Of a stretch of DNA of 64,000 nt, positions 9,432 to 20,900 are shown piece after piece (within the stretch, counting starts at the first letter, position 1; each line of letters opens with the position of its first letter). Where the stretch lies: the NCBI GenBank assembly GCA_963681505.1, contig OY811975.1, positions 2,580,149 through 2,644,148 on the forward strand, given 5' to 3'. A model generated the notes under the pieces. It worked only from the letters and a program-made list of their open reading frames with translations. It had not been told where the DNA came from and ran no database searches. A program made the translations under genes and the position numbers. This stretch comes from Eunapius fragilis. Its lineage: Eukaryota; Porifera; Demospongiae; Spongillida; Spongillidae.

Positions 9432-12400
9432 TTACATGTCAGCTGTAAGGGGACAACCACTACCGGTCAACCGTTGGTTCTTTCCAATAATCACCAGCTC
9501 GGCTATCCACCACGCAAACAGTACCAGGCTTGCCACGAACAACATTAGCGAAGTGCAACTGTTAATGCAAAAAGATGCAGGTACAGAATTGCCTGAAGAA
9601 AGAAAGCAGGGATAAAATTTTCCTCTATATATATACATTAGATATTAATGTAGTTAACGGCCGGCCGAAATGCACAAACATAATTGAATGTGATATTCAG
9701 ATGGCACCGTAAGTTTCTCCTCCTTCCACTGGTGTTTCTCTCACCGCATGCATGCATAGCCCTGCATGTGTAAATGTGTATTGGTAGTTAAGAATAAAAA
9801 TTTCCCCCTGTTCTTCAATGTTTGAAATTAGTTTGATCAATAACGGAATGAGCTAAAGGAATTCTATTGATGCAGTTTTATTGGCAAGCTAGTGTTCAAA
9901 AAAGCTTTGAAATTGAAACATGTCACGTGACTTCTTTGGTTCGAAAAAATTCTAATCTCTCCCATTTTGGAAACACAAAACCAATGAAATATGCAGATAA
10001 TAAACATAAAAAGGGTTTGCAACACAGACCAGTATGCCTACGAGAAGCTCAACACTTTTTGTTATAGATCGTCCCGTGTATGGTACATAGACTAGATCAT
10101 GCAGCTGCGAATGCATGATCAAATGACCACTTACGTATACCCTATAGTATCAGTGTATTTAGTTATTGGTCTTAACCTCTTGTGATCATGGATTTAAAAT
10201 TTCTACTGCATGAATTAAAGCTACCCGGGCTTATGAAATGATAGAATGAATGATTTGAAAATGCGCCTATATCAGTAAACAATTGAACTCAGATTAATGA
10301 TAGATCACCACCTACGCCGTTAAAGTATAACAGACTATATGATGTTCTGCACGCGTATTGAGAAGTTAGTGACTAGCTAAATTGGGTATTGGTTATTCGC
10401 ATCCGAACTGTGAACAGGTGTGCTCACTTCATTCTCCATAACTTCCTCATCGTGTTACTCTCTCAAGGAAGACCAGATCTGGTAATGGTTCATATATATA
10501 ACATCCCCAAATGTGGTCTTAATGATAGATCGAACAAACGCCTACATGTAGGCGAAAAGTGCTGTTTTAGCCTACGTGTAGGCGTTCTATTGCAACGTAT
10601 GGTCCTCGCATTCAATGCCGTATAAAACTTTGAACTCGAATAAAGTAACACTGAAGCATAGGGCTTCGTTTTTAATTCGCTTTGGAGCTCATTCAACCAT
10701 CGGTTCTTTAGATACACGATCGAGATGGAGGAGCGTACAAAAATTGCCTACGATCTTGATGAAAGTGAGCATAAAAGTTGGAAATCGTGTGTATTTGGCA
10801 AAAAGAGTTAAAATTATATCTACCTATAAAACGAAGAATGCTTCTAGTAAGTTTTTTGCAAATCGGAACAACTCCAGCTAAATGAGGGGCGTGCCCCAAC
10901 AGAGCGTTCATAGCACTAGCAGCACGCTGGCGTTGTTTTCTGCCACCAGCTTGCAAGTAGCCCTCTTTATTATATTGGTCCTTATTATTTCAAGCGTTGG
11001 CTGTTTGTACATTGTTTGTAATAAAGCGATTTGCAACGCCTACATGTAGGTTAACGCGCCTACGCGTAGGTGACGATCTATCATTAATTTAACCTTACAT
11101 GAAAAACTAAGTCTTTATTATGATTTCATGGCTTTGTATGTAAGAAGTGTTGATATAAGGAATTTCAACCACCTAAATGTCTTTCAGATGGAAGTGATTT
11201 TAAAAATATTTGCATTTCACCATCCAGCACTACATAACATGTTATAGTATTTGTGACTAACTTAATAAGGCTTTTAAAAGTGAATCGAAGTGTGAACATT
11301 TTGTTTATAATAGAATTTTATCAGGTGAACGTGATATAAAATAGTGGTGATAGTGGCCACCAAGACCTAAATCTTAGCGCAAAATGCACTGCACCAATGA
11401 AGCACATGCAACCTTCTGCTCAAACGCCAGTGTGCAGAAGGTAGCCGCCGTTCGATCGAACAGTTTGCTTTCTTGCTTTATTGGTACAGTGTAGTATGAA
11501 CTTCCATTAGATGAAATCTGCAAGTAAAGTGGGGACACCTGTGCACACTGTGCAGGTGTTCACAAGGATGCAAGTAGACATGCAGTATGCAACATGTATA
11601 TATCATCAGTTATCCAGCAGAACGAGTTTTCAGTGATATTAATGGTAGATCGAACAAACGTGGGCGAAAAGTGCTCTTTTAAGTGCTCTTTTATAGCTAC
11701 GTCTAGGCGTTCTGTTGCAACGTATGGTCCTCGTATTCAATGCCGTATAAAACTTTGAACTCGAATAAAGTAACACTTTAAAAAGCATAGGGCTTCGTTT
11801 TTAACTCACTTTGGAGCTCATTCAACCATCGGCTCTTTAGATACACGATCGAGATGGAGCAGTGTACAGAAATTGCCTACGATCTTGATGAAAGGGAGTA
11901 TAAAAGTTGGAAATCGTGTGTATTTTCGCAAAGAGAGCTAGTTAAAATTATATCTGCATGCCTATAAAACGAAGAATGCTTCTAGTAAGTTTTTTGCAAA
12001 TCGGAACAACTCCAGCTAATTGAAGGGCATGCCCCAACAGAGCATTCGTAGCACTAGCAGCACGCTGGCGTTGTTTTCTGCCGCCAGCTTGCAAGTAGCC
12101 CTCTTTATTATATTGGTCTTCAAGTGTTGGCTGTTTGGAATAAAGCGATTTGCAACGCCTACTTGTTGGTTAAAAGGGGTAAGAAATCAGCTAGAAATTT
12201 TTATTTTGAACGAAGGATACAAATTCCCAAAAATAGAAACTAAAAAGTCACGTGACGAGTTTCAATTTCAAAGTCTTGTTGGAAACAAGTTTGCCAAAAG
12301 AACTGCATTATTAGCTCATTCCATTATTAATAAAACTATTTCCAAACATTTAAGAGCAGTGGAAAAATTTTATATTCACGGTTTCCACTTCATGCTTTCC

Positions 12401-14140
12401 TACCTGTTTTACTGTAATCTTTGATAGGCTGATAACTGTTGCAAACAGTTAAACAGTTCACTATGCAGCAAGATACACAGCTGAGGATAATCGGCAACAG
12501 GAACAACGCCAATTGTGCGCCACCTGTAAAAACAATACAAGGAGACCTTCACGATACTAAATCAACAAGCAAGGCACGCACATCACTTACTCACGTGCAG
12601 TGTATCAACGCATATATATAACTATAAATCGTATATATTATAACTGATGCACGTACCTAGTACATTTTGTCCGATGTAAAAGTTGGCTACTCCAATTGGC
12701 ATAACAAAAAACGATAGCAGAAAAGCAGTGAGTTGAGACTTTGGACCAATGGGAGTGCAGATGCTATTGTTATACAAGCCACAAGTAGAGAATTTGCATC
12801 TGGCTGTAGCCCCATTCAGAGTGAAGCAGCTACCGCTGCACTCACAAGCGCCATTGGTGCATTTAACCCCTAACGGGGCGTTACTGATATTTGAAGGGCT
12901 GCAATCTGAATCTTTCACACAGGAAAATGCCTGCGCCTGTAGTTCACCTTTCCTGCATGCGTGTAATGGGAAATAGTATACCGTATATAGCACGTGCGAC
13001 AGAGAATTTCACAACTGATTGCATGCGGGTATACACTATTGTTGGGCGTGGCCCGATCTTAAAGGGCCACGCAATATTACTACAAGAATAAAATCGCGGT
13101 CATATACATTCCTAAGCTGGGGCTATACAATCTTAGCTAAGTTACACACGATGGGCCGTGAATCGTGATTCGTTTGGTTATTTTATTAACTAATTGAGCT
13201 AGCATCCGTATCGTTTTCTCATTCAGTGACGCCATAGATATTAGAGCACTATAGATATCTATGGTAACGCAAAGTACTATTATATTAGCATGTATAGAGA
13301 GGTTGCAGTGTCATCCCGGGAAGAGCGGCGGCCATTGTTTTTGGTGTCTCCAGTTCTGTTGCAGAATGTTTCCAATCTGTAACAGATTATTTACAACCTG
13401 CAACAGAGCTGGGGACACCAAATAACATAGCCGCCGCTCTTCCGGGATGACACTGCAACCTTTCTATATACGTGCGGACATGCCCATCAGCAAAACATAC
13501 GATGGTTTGTATCAAATTGTATGAATGCAATGAATATCTAGTGAGGCTTCAGCCGAACCAAAGCACTATACCTTATAAATGAGCCTATCAATTGCAACAC
13601 ACGGAGACCGGCCAGGTATATGCACTATATCACGAAACGATCATACGTAACAGCATGTACGTGCAATTAAAGACAACGAATCAAATTTAAATTAAATCAC
13701 TGAATACAGTTCTTACGCCGGCGTGTACTCAATCAATTGGAATTGATGACACCCTGTGCATGTGCATGTGCTGTATTGTTTCTATACATGTATACGTCTA
13801 GTCGTAAATAAATGATGCACAATGGTGACTATAAACGGGACGTTGTTTTGAGAACTGTAGGCGTCATGCATCACAACCAAACTCAGTATTATATATATAT
13901 ATAAAACATGTACAGTAGCCATCTTGGAAGAGAGCTAAAGCAATGCACGGGTTACCATGATCACGTACCATTTCTGAGAACGCTCTATACAACAATTCAT
14001 CAGGCGCTATTCGGTTCACGCGCTTGGTTGTTTTTTCAGTAGGCCTGTGTGTGCATGACCGAACGGACTTACCGTTCTATAAGAGAGGCTTCCAGGCATG
14101 AAAACATCCAAAGAAGGTATCCCGCCAAGGCGATGACCAT
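9432..14140 (-). CDS. TM2-domain-containing membrane protein (four exons)
   Basis: Exon 1, 14073-14140: ATG then a signal peptide (MVIALAGYLLWMFSCLEA), donor CG|GTAAGT. Exon 2, 12657-12952: Cys-rich ectodomain (FSCVKDSDCSP, CTNGACECSGSC, CKFSTCGLYNNSIC), then the first TM2 helix KSQLTAFLLSFFVMPIGVAN and FYIGQNVLG. Exon 3 starts at 12523 (GGAQLALFLLPIILSC); its donor is unresolved. Exon 4, 9432-9592: ASLVLFAWWIAELVIIGKNQ, GCPLT and stop. The exon 1/2 and 2/3 phases fit. FYxG and the closing WW(I/L)xxL(V/I)xI are TM2 signatures. The protein is predicted to be membrane-anchored with an extracellular Cys-rich part. Function is not deducible; TM2 proteins (TM2D/amaretto-like) have been tied to Notch and phagocytosis pathways in other animals. 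Confidence 0.8.
9815..9960. repeat. Inverted repeat arm (pairs with 12225-12390)
   Basis: Contains AACGGAATGAGCTAAAG, GATGCAGTTTTATTGGCAAG and TTTGAAATTGAAACATGTCA. The reverse complement of 12225-12390 carries the same blocks in the same order (AATGGAATGAGCTAA, ATGCAGTTCTTTTGGCAAAC, TTTGAAATTGAAACTCGTCA). Both arms lie in intron 3 of the TM2 gene, about 2.3 kb apart. Confidence 0.6.
10519..11087. mobile_element. TTAA-flanked MITE family A, copy 2
   Basis: 569 bp, TTAATGATAGATCG at both ends, nearly identical to 8752-9320, with the same subterminal GCCTAC...GTAGGC palindromes. It lies inside intron 3 of the TM2 gene. No convincing gene. Confidence 0.8.
11639..12174. mobile_element. TTAA MITE family A, copy 3 (decayed)
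   Basis: Begins TTAATGGTAGATCGAAC and follows copies 1 and 2 through CAACGTATGGTCCTCG, CATCGGCTCTTTAGATACAC and GCGATTTGCAACGCCTAC. One subterminal palindrome is lost and the right end is truncated near 12174, without the terminal inverted repeat. Confidence 0.7.
12225..12390. repeat. Inverted repeat arm (pairs with 9815-9960)
   Basis: Reverse-complement partner of 9815-9960, centred on AGTCACGTGACGAGTTTCAA. It is about 160 bp long with moderate divergence. It may be the terminal repeat of an old element into which the family A MITEs inserted, or an intronic inverted duplication. Confidence 0.55.
13291..13470. mobile_element. Foldback MITE, about 180 bp
   Basis: Starts TATAGAGAGGTTGCAGTGTC and ends with the inverted sequence GACACTGCAACCTTTCTATA. 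Arms of about 75-80 bp match with few mismatches (CATCCCGGGAAGAGCGGCGG versus CCGCCGCTCTTCCGGGATG), with a short AT-rich loop around 13380. It lies in intron 1 of the TM2 gene and could have inserted at a TA site. No coding potential. Confidence 0.75.
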
Positions 14141-17100
14141 GTTTGAAACCATCTCTTCTCTGTGTAATGGTATTAGTGTATAGAACAAATGTCGCGTATT
14201 TATATCAGCGGCCTGGTGTTAAATTTTAAATAGTGTCAGTGAAGTTTAGAATATGTTTCCTCCTTGCATTGAATGAGCGTGTAAATAAAATTCTTATCGT
14301 TTTCTAGACAACGCATGGTCACATGCTTGTTGATTGTGTAGCGCTACTATAGAGTGGCAAAACGTCGGGTTTAGAGAAGAGTGTGAGGAGATTTGTTTCG
14401 GCATGTGCCATTTAACTCATGGTAAACAACGTCATGGACATCAAACCATTAAACCATTGACGTCGACACATTGGCTATGCAAGCACGTGTGACGGATAAC
14501 GATTGAGGTCAATAAAGCGTAAACAAAAGACACTTATAGTCTTATTTACTACAACTGCGCCGCAAATTCACACGAATGGACCGCCGTATGCCTACGCGTG
14601 AGCCCTTTTAGATAGCTGATGTCAAGAATGATGCTTCATGGGTCTGATTTGCACGACTAGCTGCATCAGCAGTTTGCATTTAATCAGGCAACTGATTATA
14701 AATGTAGAATGAAGTGTTCATAAAGTGCATACCGTTAAAAAGAGGCAGCAAAATATTCGGTATTTCACATGCATGGCAAAGAGGAAACATTGGTGCATGG
14801 AGTCTCTGAAGGAGTACTGTACTATATATAGGGCGAGGAAAACGTTCTTGTTAAGGCCACTGAAGGTGAGCTTGACAGTGGTATCCTTTATAGCCCCCAT
14901 TTATGTTAAAAGGTCAAATAACAAGTATTTAATGTGTGTGTAGCATGTTTTCCTCTCCACCTCCCTGTTTCGTCTTAGCCGTGTGGCACAATATTCATTG
15001 AAAAAATTTATAATAACGTTTAAGCATGAATAGCGCAAGGGCATGAATAAATTATTGACGCGCAAGGCTTTTCGTTTTTAGAGTGATACAACTGTTTTCT
15101 GCACGTTCCCTCACGTTTAAAATTGGGGTTTTAAAATGGATACATGCATGTGATTATGGCAGCACCGCGTGCACAGAGATTGTATACCAAACCTTTAGTA
15201 GCAATAGTCACTGATGCATGTTATCGAATTGAGTCTTTATACTGTATACGTGTGAGGTATTTTAAAGTCCACTCTAGATTGTCGATCCCTTACCTATAGA
15301 CATATACTAACTACCTTAAAAAACGAAGCAACATCACTGTCAAGTGAACTGTACCTGCTACACGCGCGGGTTGATGTCAACCGGTATTCAGAATGGCGGT
15401 TCAACAGACAAGTGAGCATACACGTTGACATTGCCCGTTGATCAACTGGTTGACTTGGGCTTGATACCAATGTAAAGACATTTCTACATGCAACTTCCGC
15501 GATTAATATTTACTAGATATAATAAATGTTTATCTACGCAGTAGGCCTCTTCTAGGTGTGAATACTCTCCTTTCCTCTTATGAAGCTCCTTTTTCATCTC
15601 CAGGTGGCTGGAGTTAATCTAACAGCTAGCTTTGGCGCAGCAAACTTGATTCAACCTTTTGAGTGGTGTTATAAGCAAGTGTACCTATACTATGGAACAT
15701 CCTTTTTAGCCTTTCCATTGTGGTGCTGCATGCAGCAAAAACCGTGCTGACTGAAATTAGATGAGGACACTCGATTTCTCAAAAATCAAGTGCCCTATTC
15801 TCAATTCTAGTAACATACATCAACAAGTTCATGCATGCACTTCATTCCAGGAGTGAAAGTATTGTACATGCCCTTCGTCACAATCTTGACTACTACTGGA
15901 AGGATCTAAGGCATGCATGCTTCTAGATCTCTATTGACTTCTGGTATTATGATGTGTATCCCCCCCCTTCCACCCGTATTGGGGCTATTGAAATCTGCTT
16001 GCATGCATGGCCCACTCATATTTCAGTTACCTTTTGCATGCTCCATTACGTGGTTAAAGCTATTACAACAGACGGCTTTAACACCTGTTTGTTCCTAAAA
16101 TACATGCATCGATGATGGTTTGCAAGCAGCTCAGGACAACCCTTGAGTGATAGAAATGCATGAGACATCTACCTGTTGTAATTGGTGCTGCCCGAAACTG
16201 TTCAACCTATACGCTCTGCATGCAGCCTCCATGGAACATTCTAATAGAGGTTGACAATGTTGCTCTGCAAGATACACATGTATGTCTAATGCTGTAACGT
16301 ATTTGTGGTCAGTGGTTTCAGCAACCTATATCTTACATCGCTTGCACCAATGAGGTGTTACGAATTAACTGCCTCTCAGTGTGTCTTGTGATTGAAACGT
16401 CAACCAAGACCAGAGAACAAGAAGCTCTATTGAAACTTCAACATAATGGACTATAGGCTTTAGATCATTTTGCCTATCTCTTAGATTACCTCGCATTAGC
16501 GTCCCCTGGGTCATCAATAGCAACCTATAACATGCTCTCTGGATCCTTAGTGCTAATGTAATTTCTACTGCCTTTATAATAGATAAGGTTACCATGTGCC
16601 ACCTTGTAGATGGCAGCTGAGGGGATTTTTTTTAACCAACGAGGGGTTGGAGGAGGAAGAGTACACTCATCCTCTGACTCCTCTCCCCTTAACCCTGCCA
16701 CCTCTAGAAGCCCTGCTACCACCACCACCTGTGCCACCAGCAGTGCTTCCCTCCCTGCCACATCCCCGCACCTGTTCCCTCTTTATACATGCTGCTCCCT
16801 GCACCCTGCCATCGTGTGCGACACTAACATGACAATCGGTTATTTTGTATGCCCTTTGGCCAGAACCAGCATTTATTATTTGTCTTCTCACGTGCGCAGG
16901 CAAAGACAAAAAAAAAAAAAAAAAACTCCATACACTCTTATTATTGAATATTATTATTGAAATTATTGGGTGTTGGGGTGCTGCAGCAGTGGTGGCCTTT
17001 TCTAAGCATGCAGGTCGCCTTTCCACCAGGCTAAACCAACCCAAGTCCAAGACCATCTTTGGACTATACAGCCGCCTAGGGTTGGCCTTAGTAAGAGCCA

Positions 17101-17940
17101 ATTGCAGAGCCATCCTGTCTAGGTTAACTTGACTGTAAGGCCACATTGCTATCTTTAGTGTAGTAGTTTGCAGGTTAGAGTATTTATATTATTGTATAGT
17201 ATTCTTGAATAGGAATTATTGGAAGCACATACAGCACATAAATTCTTCTGCATTTGAATGAGTTATCACTAGTACCAAATAGGGCAACTTTAGACAAGTG
17301 CACAAAAATCATCACTAGTACATGTACTATGATATAGCTATTTCACCCGCAGGTAATATCAGGCTTCCAGTGCTGCGCGTATTACAATGCATGAAATTAT
17401 TTCAGTAGTATAAAAAACCCTGATATGCTCTTCCAATCTCTTCATGCACCAACCCCACCCCTCCATGATGGTTAGCAAGTGATCACAGTAGTCACCATGG
17501 TAACAAACACCTACACCATGAAATGCTGCAAAGAAAACATCAAAAAAAAAAAAAGCCAAAACATGTGACAACTGTACGACCAATATCATTAACGATTACC
17601 AGTGCAAGTTAGAACACACAAACCTGGTGGATGCTTAACCATACACTTCCCACTTCCATTATAATCTTTAGTCTTAAATCTACATTCATAAATGTAATTT
17701 TCTTTATCATGTCCAGTGGATCACTTCTCGCCCCCACAATGCTCAAAGGACCATCTGATATAAAACTGTTCAAGACAAACTTCATTAACAATCAGAAAGG
17801 TCTGAGGACATGCACCACTCCAACAACAGCACTCATCAGACCTAGCCTATGAGTGACTCCACCTATACCACATGGTCACAAACTTTCATATTAAATCAGA
17901 CAATATACGACATTTTTGTGTGTGTGCAAATTTGAAATGG
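14141..17940. other. Mostly unassigned interval between TM2 gene and IPO7
   Basis: No recognisable gene. On the minus strand two stretches look coding-like: about 17640-17800 (DMIKKITFMNVDLRLKII, donor CACCAG|gtttgt) and about 17397-17535 (after ttttctttgcag: HGVGVCYHGDYCDHLLTIME). Their phases do not join cleanly, so I do not call a gene. A further minus-strand stretch around 16970-17105 (LTKANPRRLYSPKMVLDLGW) is equally uncertain. These may be exons of a gene downstream of IPO7 or old repeats. Short A- and C-runs occur at 15960 and 16910. Confidence 0.3.
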
Positions 17941-20900
17941 TCATGACAAGAATACAAAATTATTTGGCACTTGAGTCACTACAAACTGATATCCACCTTG
18001 CTCCTCAATCTTCCGTGAATCTGAAAAAAAAGTTATCAAGGATAATATCCAGGAAATCCCAACCAATGTTTGGAATGAAGTGATTTGCAACGCCTACAGG
18101 TTAACCTACATGTAGGCGTTGCAAATCACTTTTATTCCAAACAATTTACAAACAGCCAACGCTTGAAATAATAAGGACCAATATAATAAAGAGGGCTACT
18201 TGCAAGCTGGCGGCAGAAAACAAAGTCAGCGTGCTGCTAGTGCTACAAACGCTCTGTTGGGGCACGCCCCTTAATTAGCTGGAGTTGTTCCGATTGCAAA
18301 AAACTTACTAGAAGCATTCTTCGTTTTATAGGCAGATATAATTTTAACTCCTTTTGCCAAATACATACGTTGCAATAGAATGCCTACACGTAGGCTAAAA
18401 CACTTTTTGCCTACATGTAGGAGTTTGTTCGATCCATCATTAATCTCCAGGGGGGAATCTTTATTTAAGGATGTCATTATCCTTAAATAAGGATCATCTT
18501 TTACAGTGCATATTTTTGCTAAACCAAGTAAGATAAAATACATGGTTATGGTCAATTGTATACAGATTAGCTTCCATAACATACTAACAATGTCAATATG
18601 ATCAATGTCCACGTGGTAAAATGGAGAAAGTGGCACCTTTTATAAGCATTGACACCATCCTTAAATAAGGTTCACAACAGTACAGATTATTGACCATAAA
18701 AACCATTATGGTTTTAAAACTCTTGATTTTCTGATAGCAAGATGATCTAGCTATACTCACAACCTGATTCGTCAAAGAAATAAGCTTGTGGTTAATAAGT
18801 TATGCTTATTTACACCAGAACACTTCAAAATTAACACCAAGCATTTGTACAATGACGTGTACTGACGTAGATGCTCCCTTCTGCTCAAACGCCAGCGTGC
18901 AGGATGTACCTTAGCCTCATTGAAACCACGTGCACTGCATGTGGTTGTTCTGCCGCTGTTCCATCGGTGCATCGGGGGGTAGGAGGAGGGAGGGGGGGGG
19001 GGGGGGTATGGAGATCTAGGAAGCATTGCCAATTGGCATACAATGTGTTCGAGCTCAGCCCCAATTAATCAGACTCGAGGAGACTACGCCATTGCCTAGG
19101 CCTACTGTTAGCTGTCACTGTCATTTGATGAATCATGCAGTGCTGCCGCTTTGGTCACCTATAGGCCTACATGTATGTCATCCATTCGTACTGAGGAATT
19201 ACATCCGTTGCTTTCTGTGGCTCCCCTCGCGATCGGTATCTAAGCAGGGTTGCTTAGCTTGATGCTTTCGAGTGTATGCAATCGCTTCTGAAGTACTGGC
19301 TGGTAAGTGAGCATAGATTGTCAACGCTGTAGATATTGTTCCACAGATACATCTGACTGTGTACATTCTACTCCTAGAGCTACCAGAAACTTGCCATACG
19401 CTGCATTGAGTTAATTTTGCTCACTACAGTACTATATCGCAGCGGCAAATGGCGGTTTTGCCATTTTTACACTGTAATACCGGTTTTTGAGTAACCCAAA
19501 CCTGTTCTAATCGAGCCAGTATCACTGATCTTGAATCTAGTGAATCACTAATATAAAGCAAAGCACCAAGTTTACATCACTTTATTAGAAAGTGGTCATC
19601 ATCCTTATTTAAGGATGGCCATCCTTAAATAAGGATTGCGGGAGATTAAACATTATGCATTTCTGTAATGTAATGGTTACTGTACTTTCATTAATTCACT
19701 TAGGCTGACAATCTCGTTAAGAAATATGACTATACTTTTAATTAAAAGCAGAACCTATAAACTGCAAATAACCTTGATGAAAGAAAACTAACTACAATGT
19801 TAATCAACTAACTATGATAATAGAAATCAATTTGAGGGTATTGATACAATTAAATACATATAACTGCATGTAATCTCAATGATTTTAGTAAGTAGTTAAT
19901 TAATTACAATCTTGAGCTAAAGTGATATCATTATGGCAGTTAGAGACACTTTGCATGGTAACAAAAAACAAACCTCTTGCTGATTTTCTCTGGTCTGCAG
20001 TTAAGAACAGAGTCTTTATGTTCTCAAGGTGTTGAGCAGACAGGCCACTTGTGAGTAGTGAGTACCAGGGGTCTCCACTGGCAGACAACACTGAAAGAGG
20101 TAGGGACAATGGACAGGTTATTAGCTGTAGACCAATAAAGCAATTATGTCATGATTCACCACAACATTTAGCGAATGATAACAGGTAAGATAAAACAGCC
20201 TTGTTGAACATACCTTCTAATGTGTTCTTGAAGGTGGCAAACTCATCCACCAGGTCCTCATCATCCACAACTGTCTCATAGTCTATCTCCAGAAGGGTCA
20301 GTCCATCTCCCTCACTGCTTTCGTCATCCTCATCACTGCTCTCTGAAGTACCAAGGGCATTTGACGCCTGCAAAGCAAACAACACAGCCAATGAGACGTG
20401 ATGTTGTAATAAAAATAATTTATCTCCAATCGTCCTTATTTAAGGAGCATGGCCCTTGCATAAGGATGATGTTAAAGTATAAAATGGTGGTCTGCTAGCT
20501 AGAAATATCATTAATCAAAAGTAGAATCAGTCATATGACTAAGTAATTTCATCACTGTCATATGTCAAATCCTTATAAGGAAACCATAGGCGTCAGAATA
20601 AGTAAATTTGAATGGCAGAGCAGTACCATAGAAATGCATATTATATATACACCAATGGTACAGACTTCTGTTTTGTTTATCAGGATTAAAACATCTTATC
20701 AATCCATGAATAATATAAATATTAAAGGAAGAGGTGGAGGTGTACCTTCTTAGCAAGAGCCTTGAGGTACTCCTTTCCCTCCTCATCCCCTCCATCCTCC
20801 TCACTGTCCAGTTCCTTCTCTGCAGAGGAAGAGAAGAGATCACCCCCCCCCTTCACACACCTACACTATGATACAATACACAGAATACCCAATAGACCAG

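Noticed and set aside
8848..10956. Paired frames of 82-88 codons on both strands in the two 569-bp MITEs
   Set aside because: Both strands open over the same bases, no domain, and frames are disrupted in copies 3 and 4; similarity just reflects copy identity.
12020..12424. 134-codon plus-strand frame across MITE copy 3 and the inverted repeat arm
   Set aside because: Spans two unrelated repeats, no domain, and lies in an intron of the opposite-strand TM2 gene.
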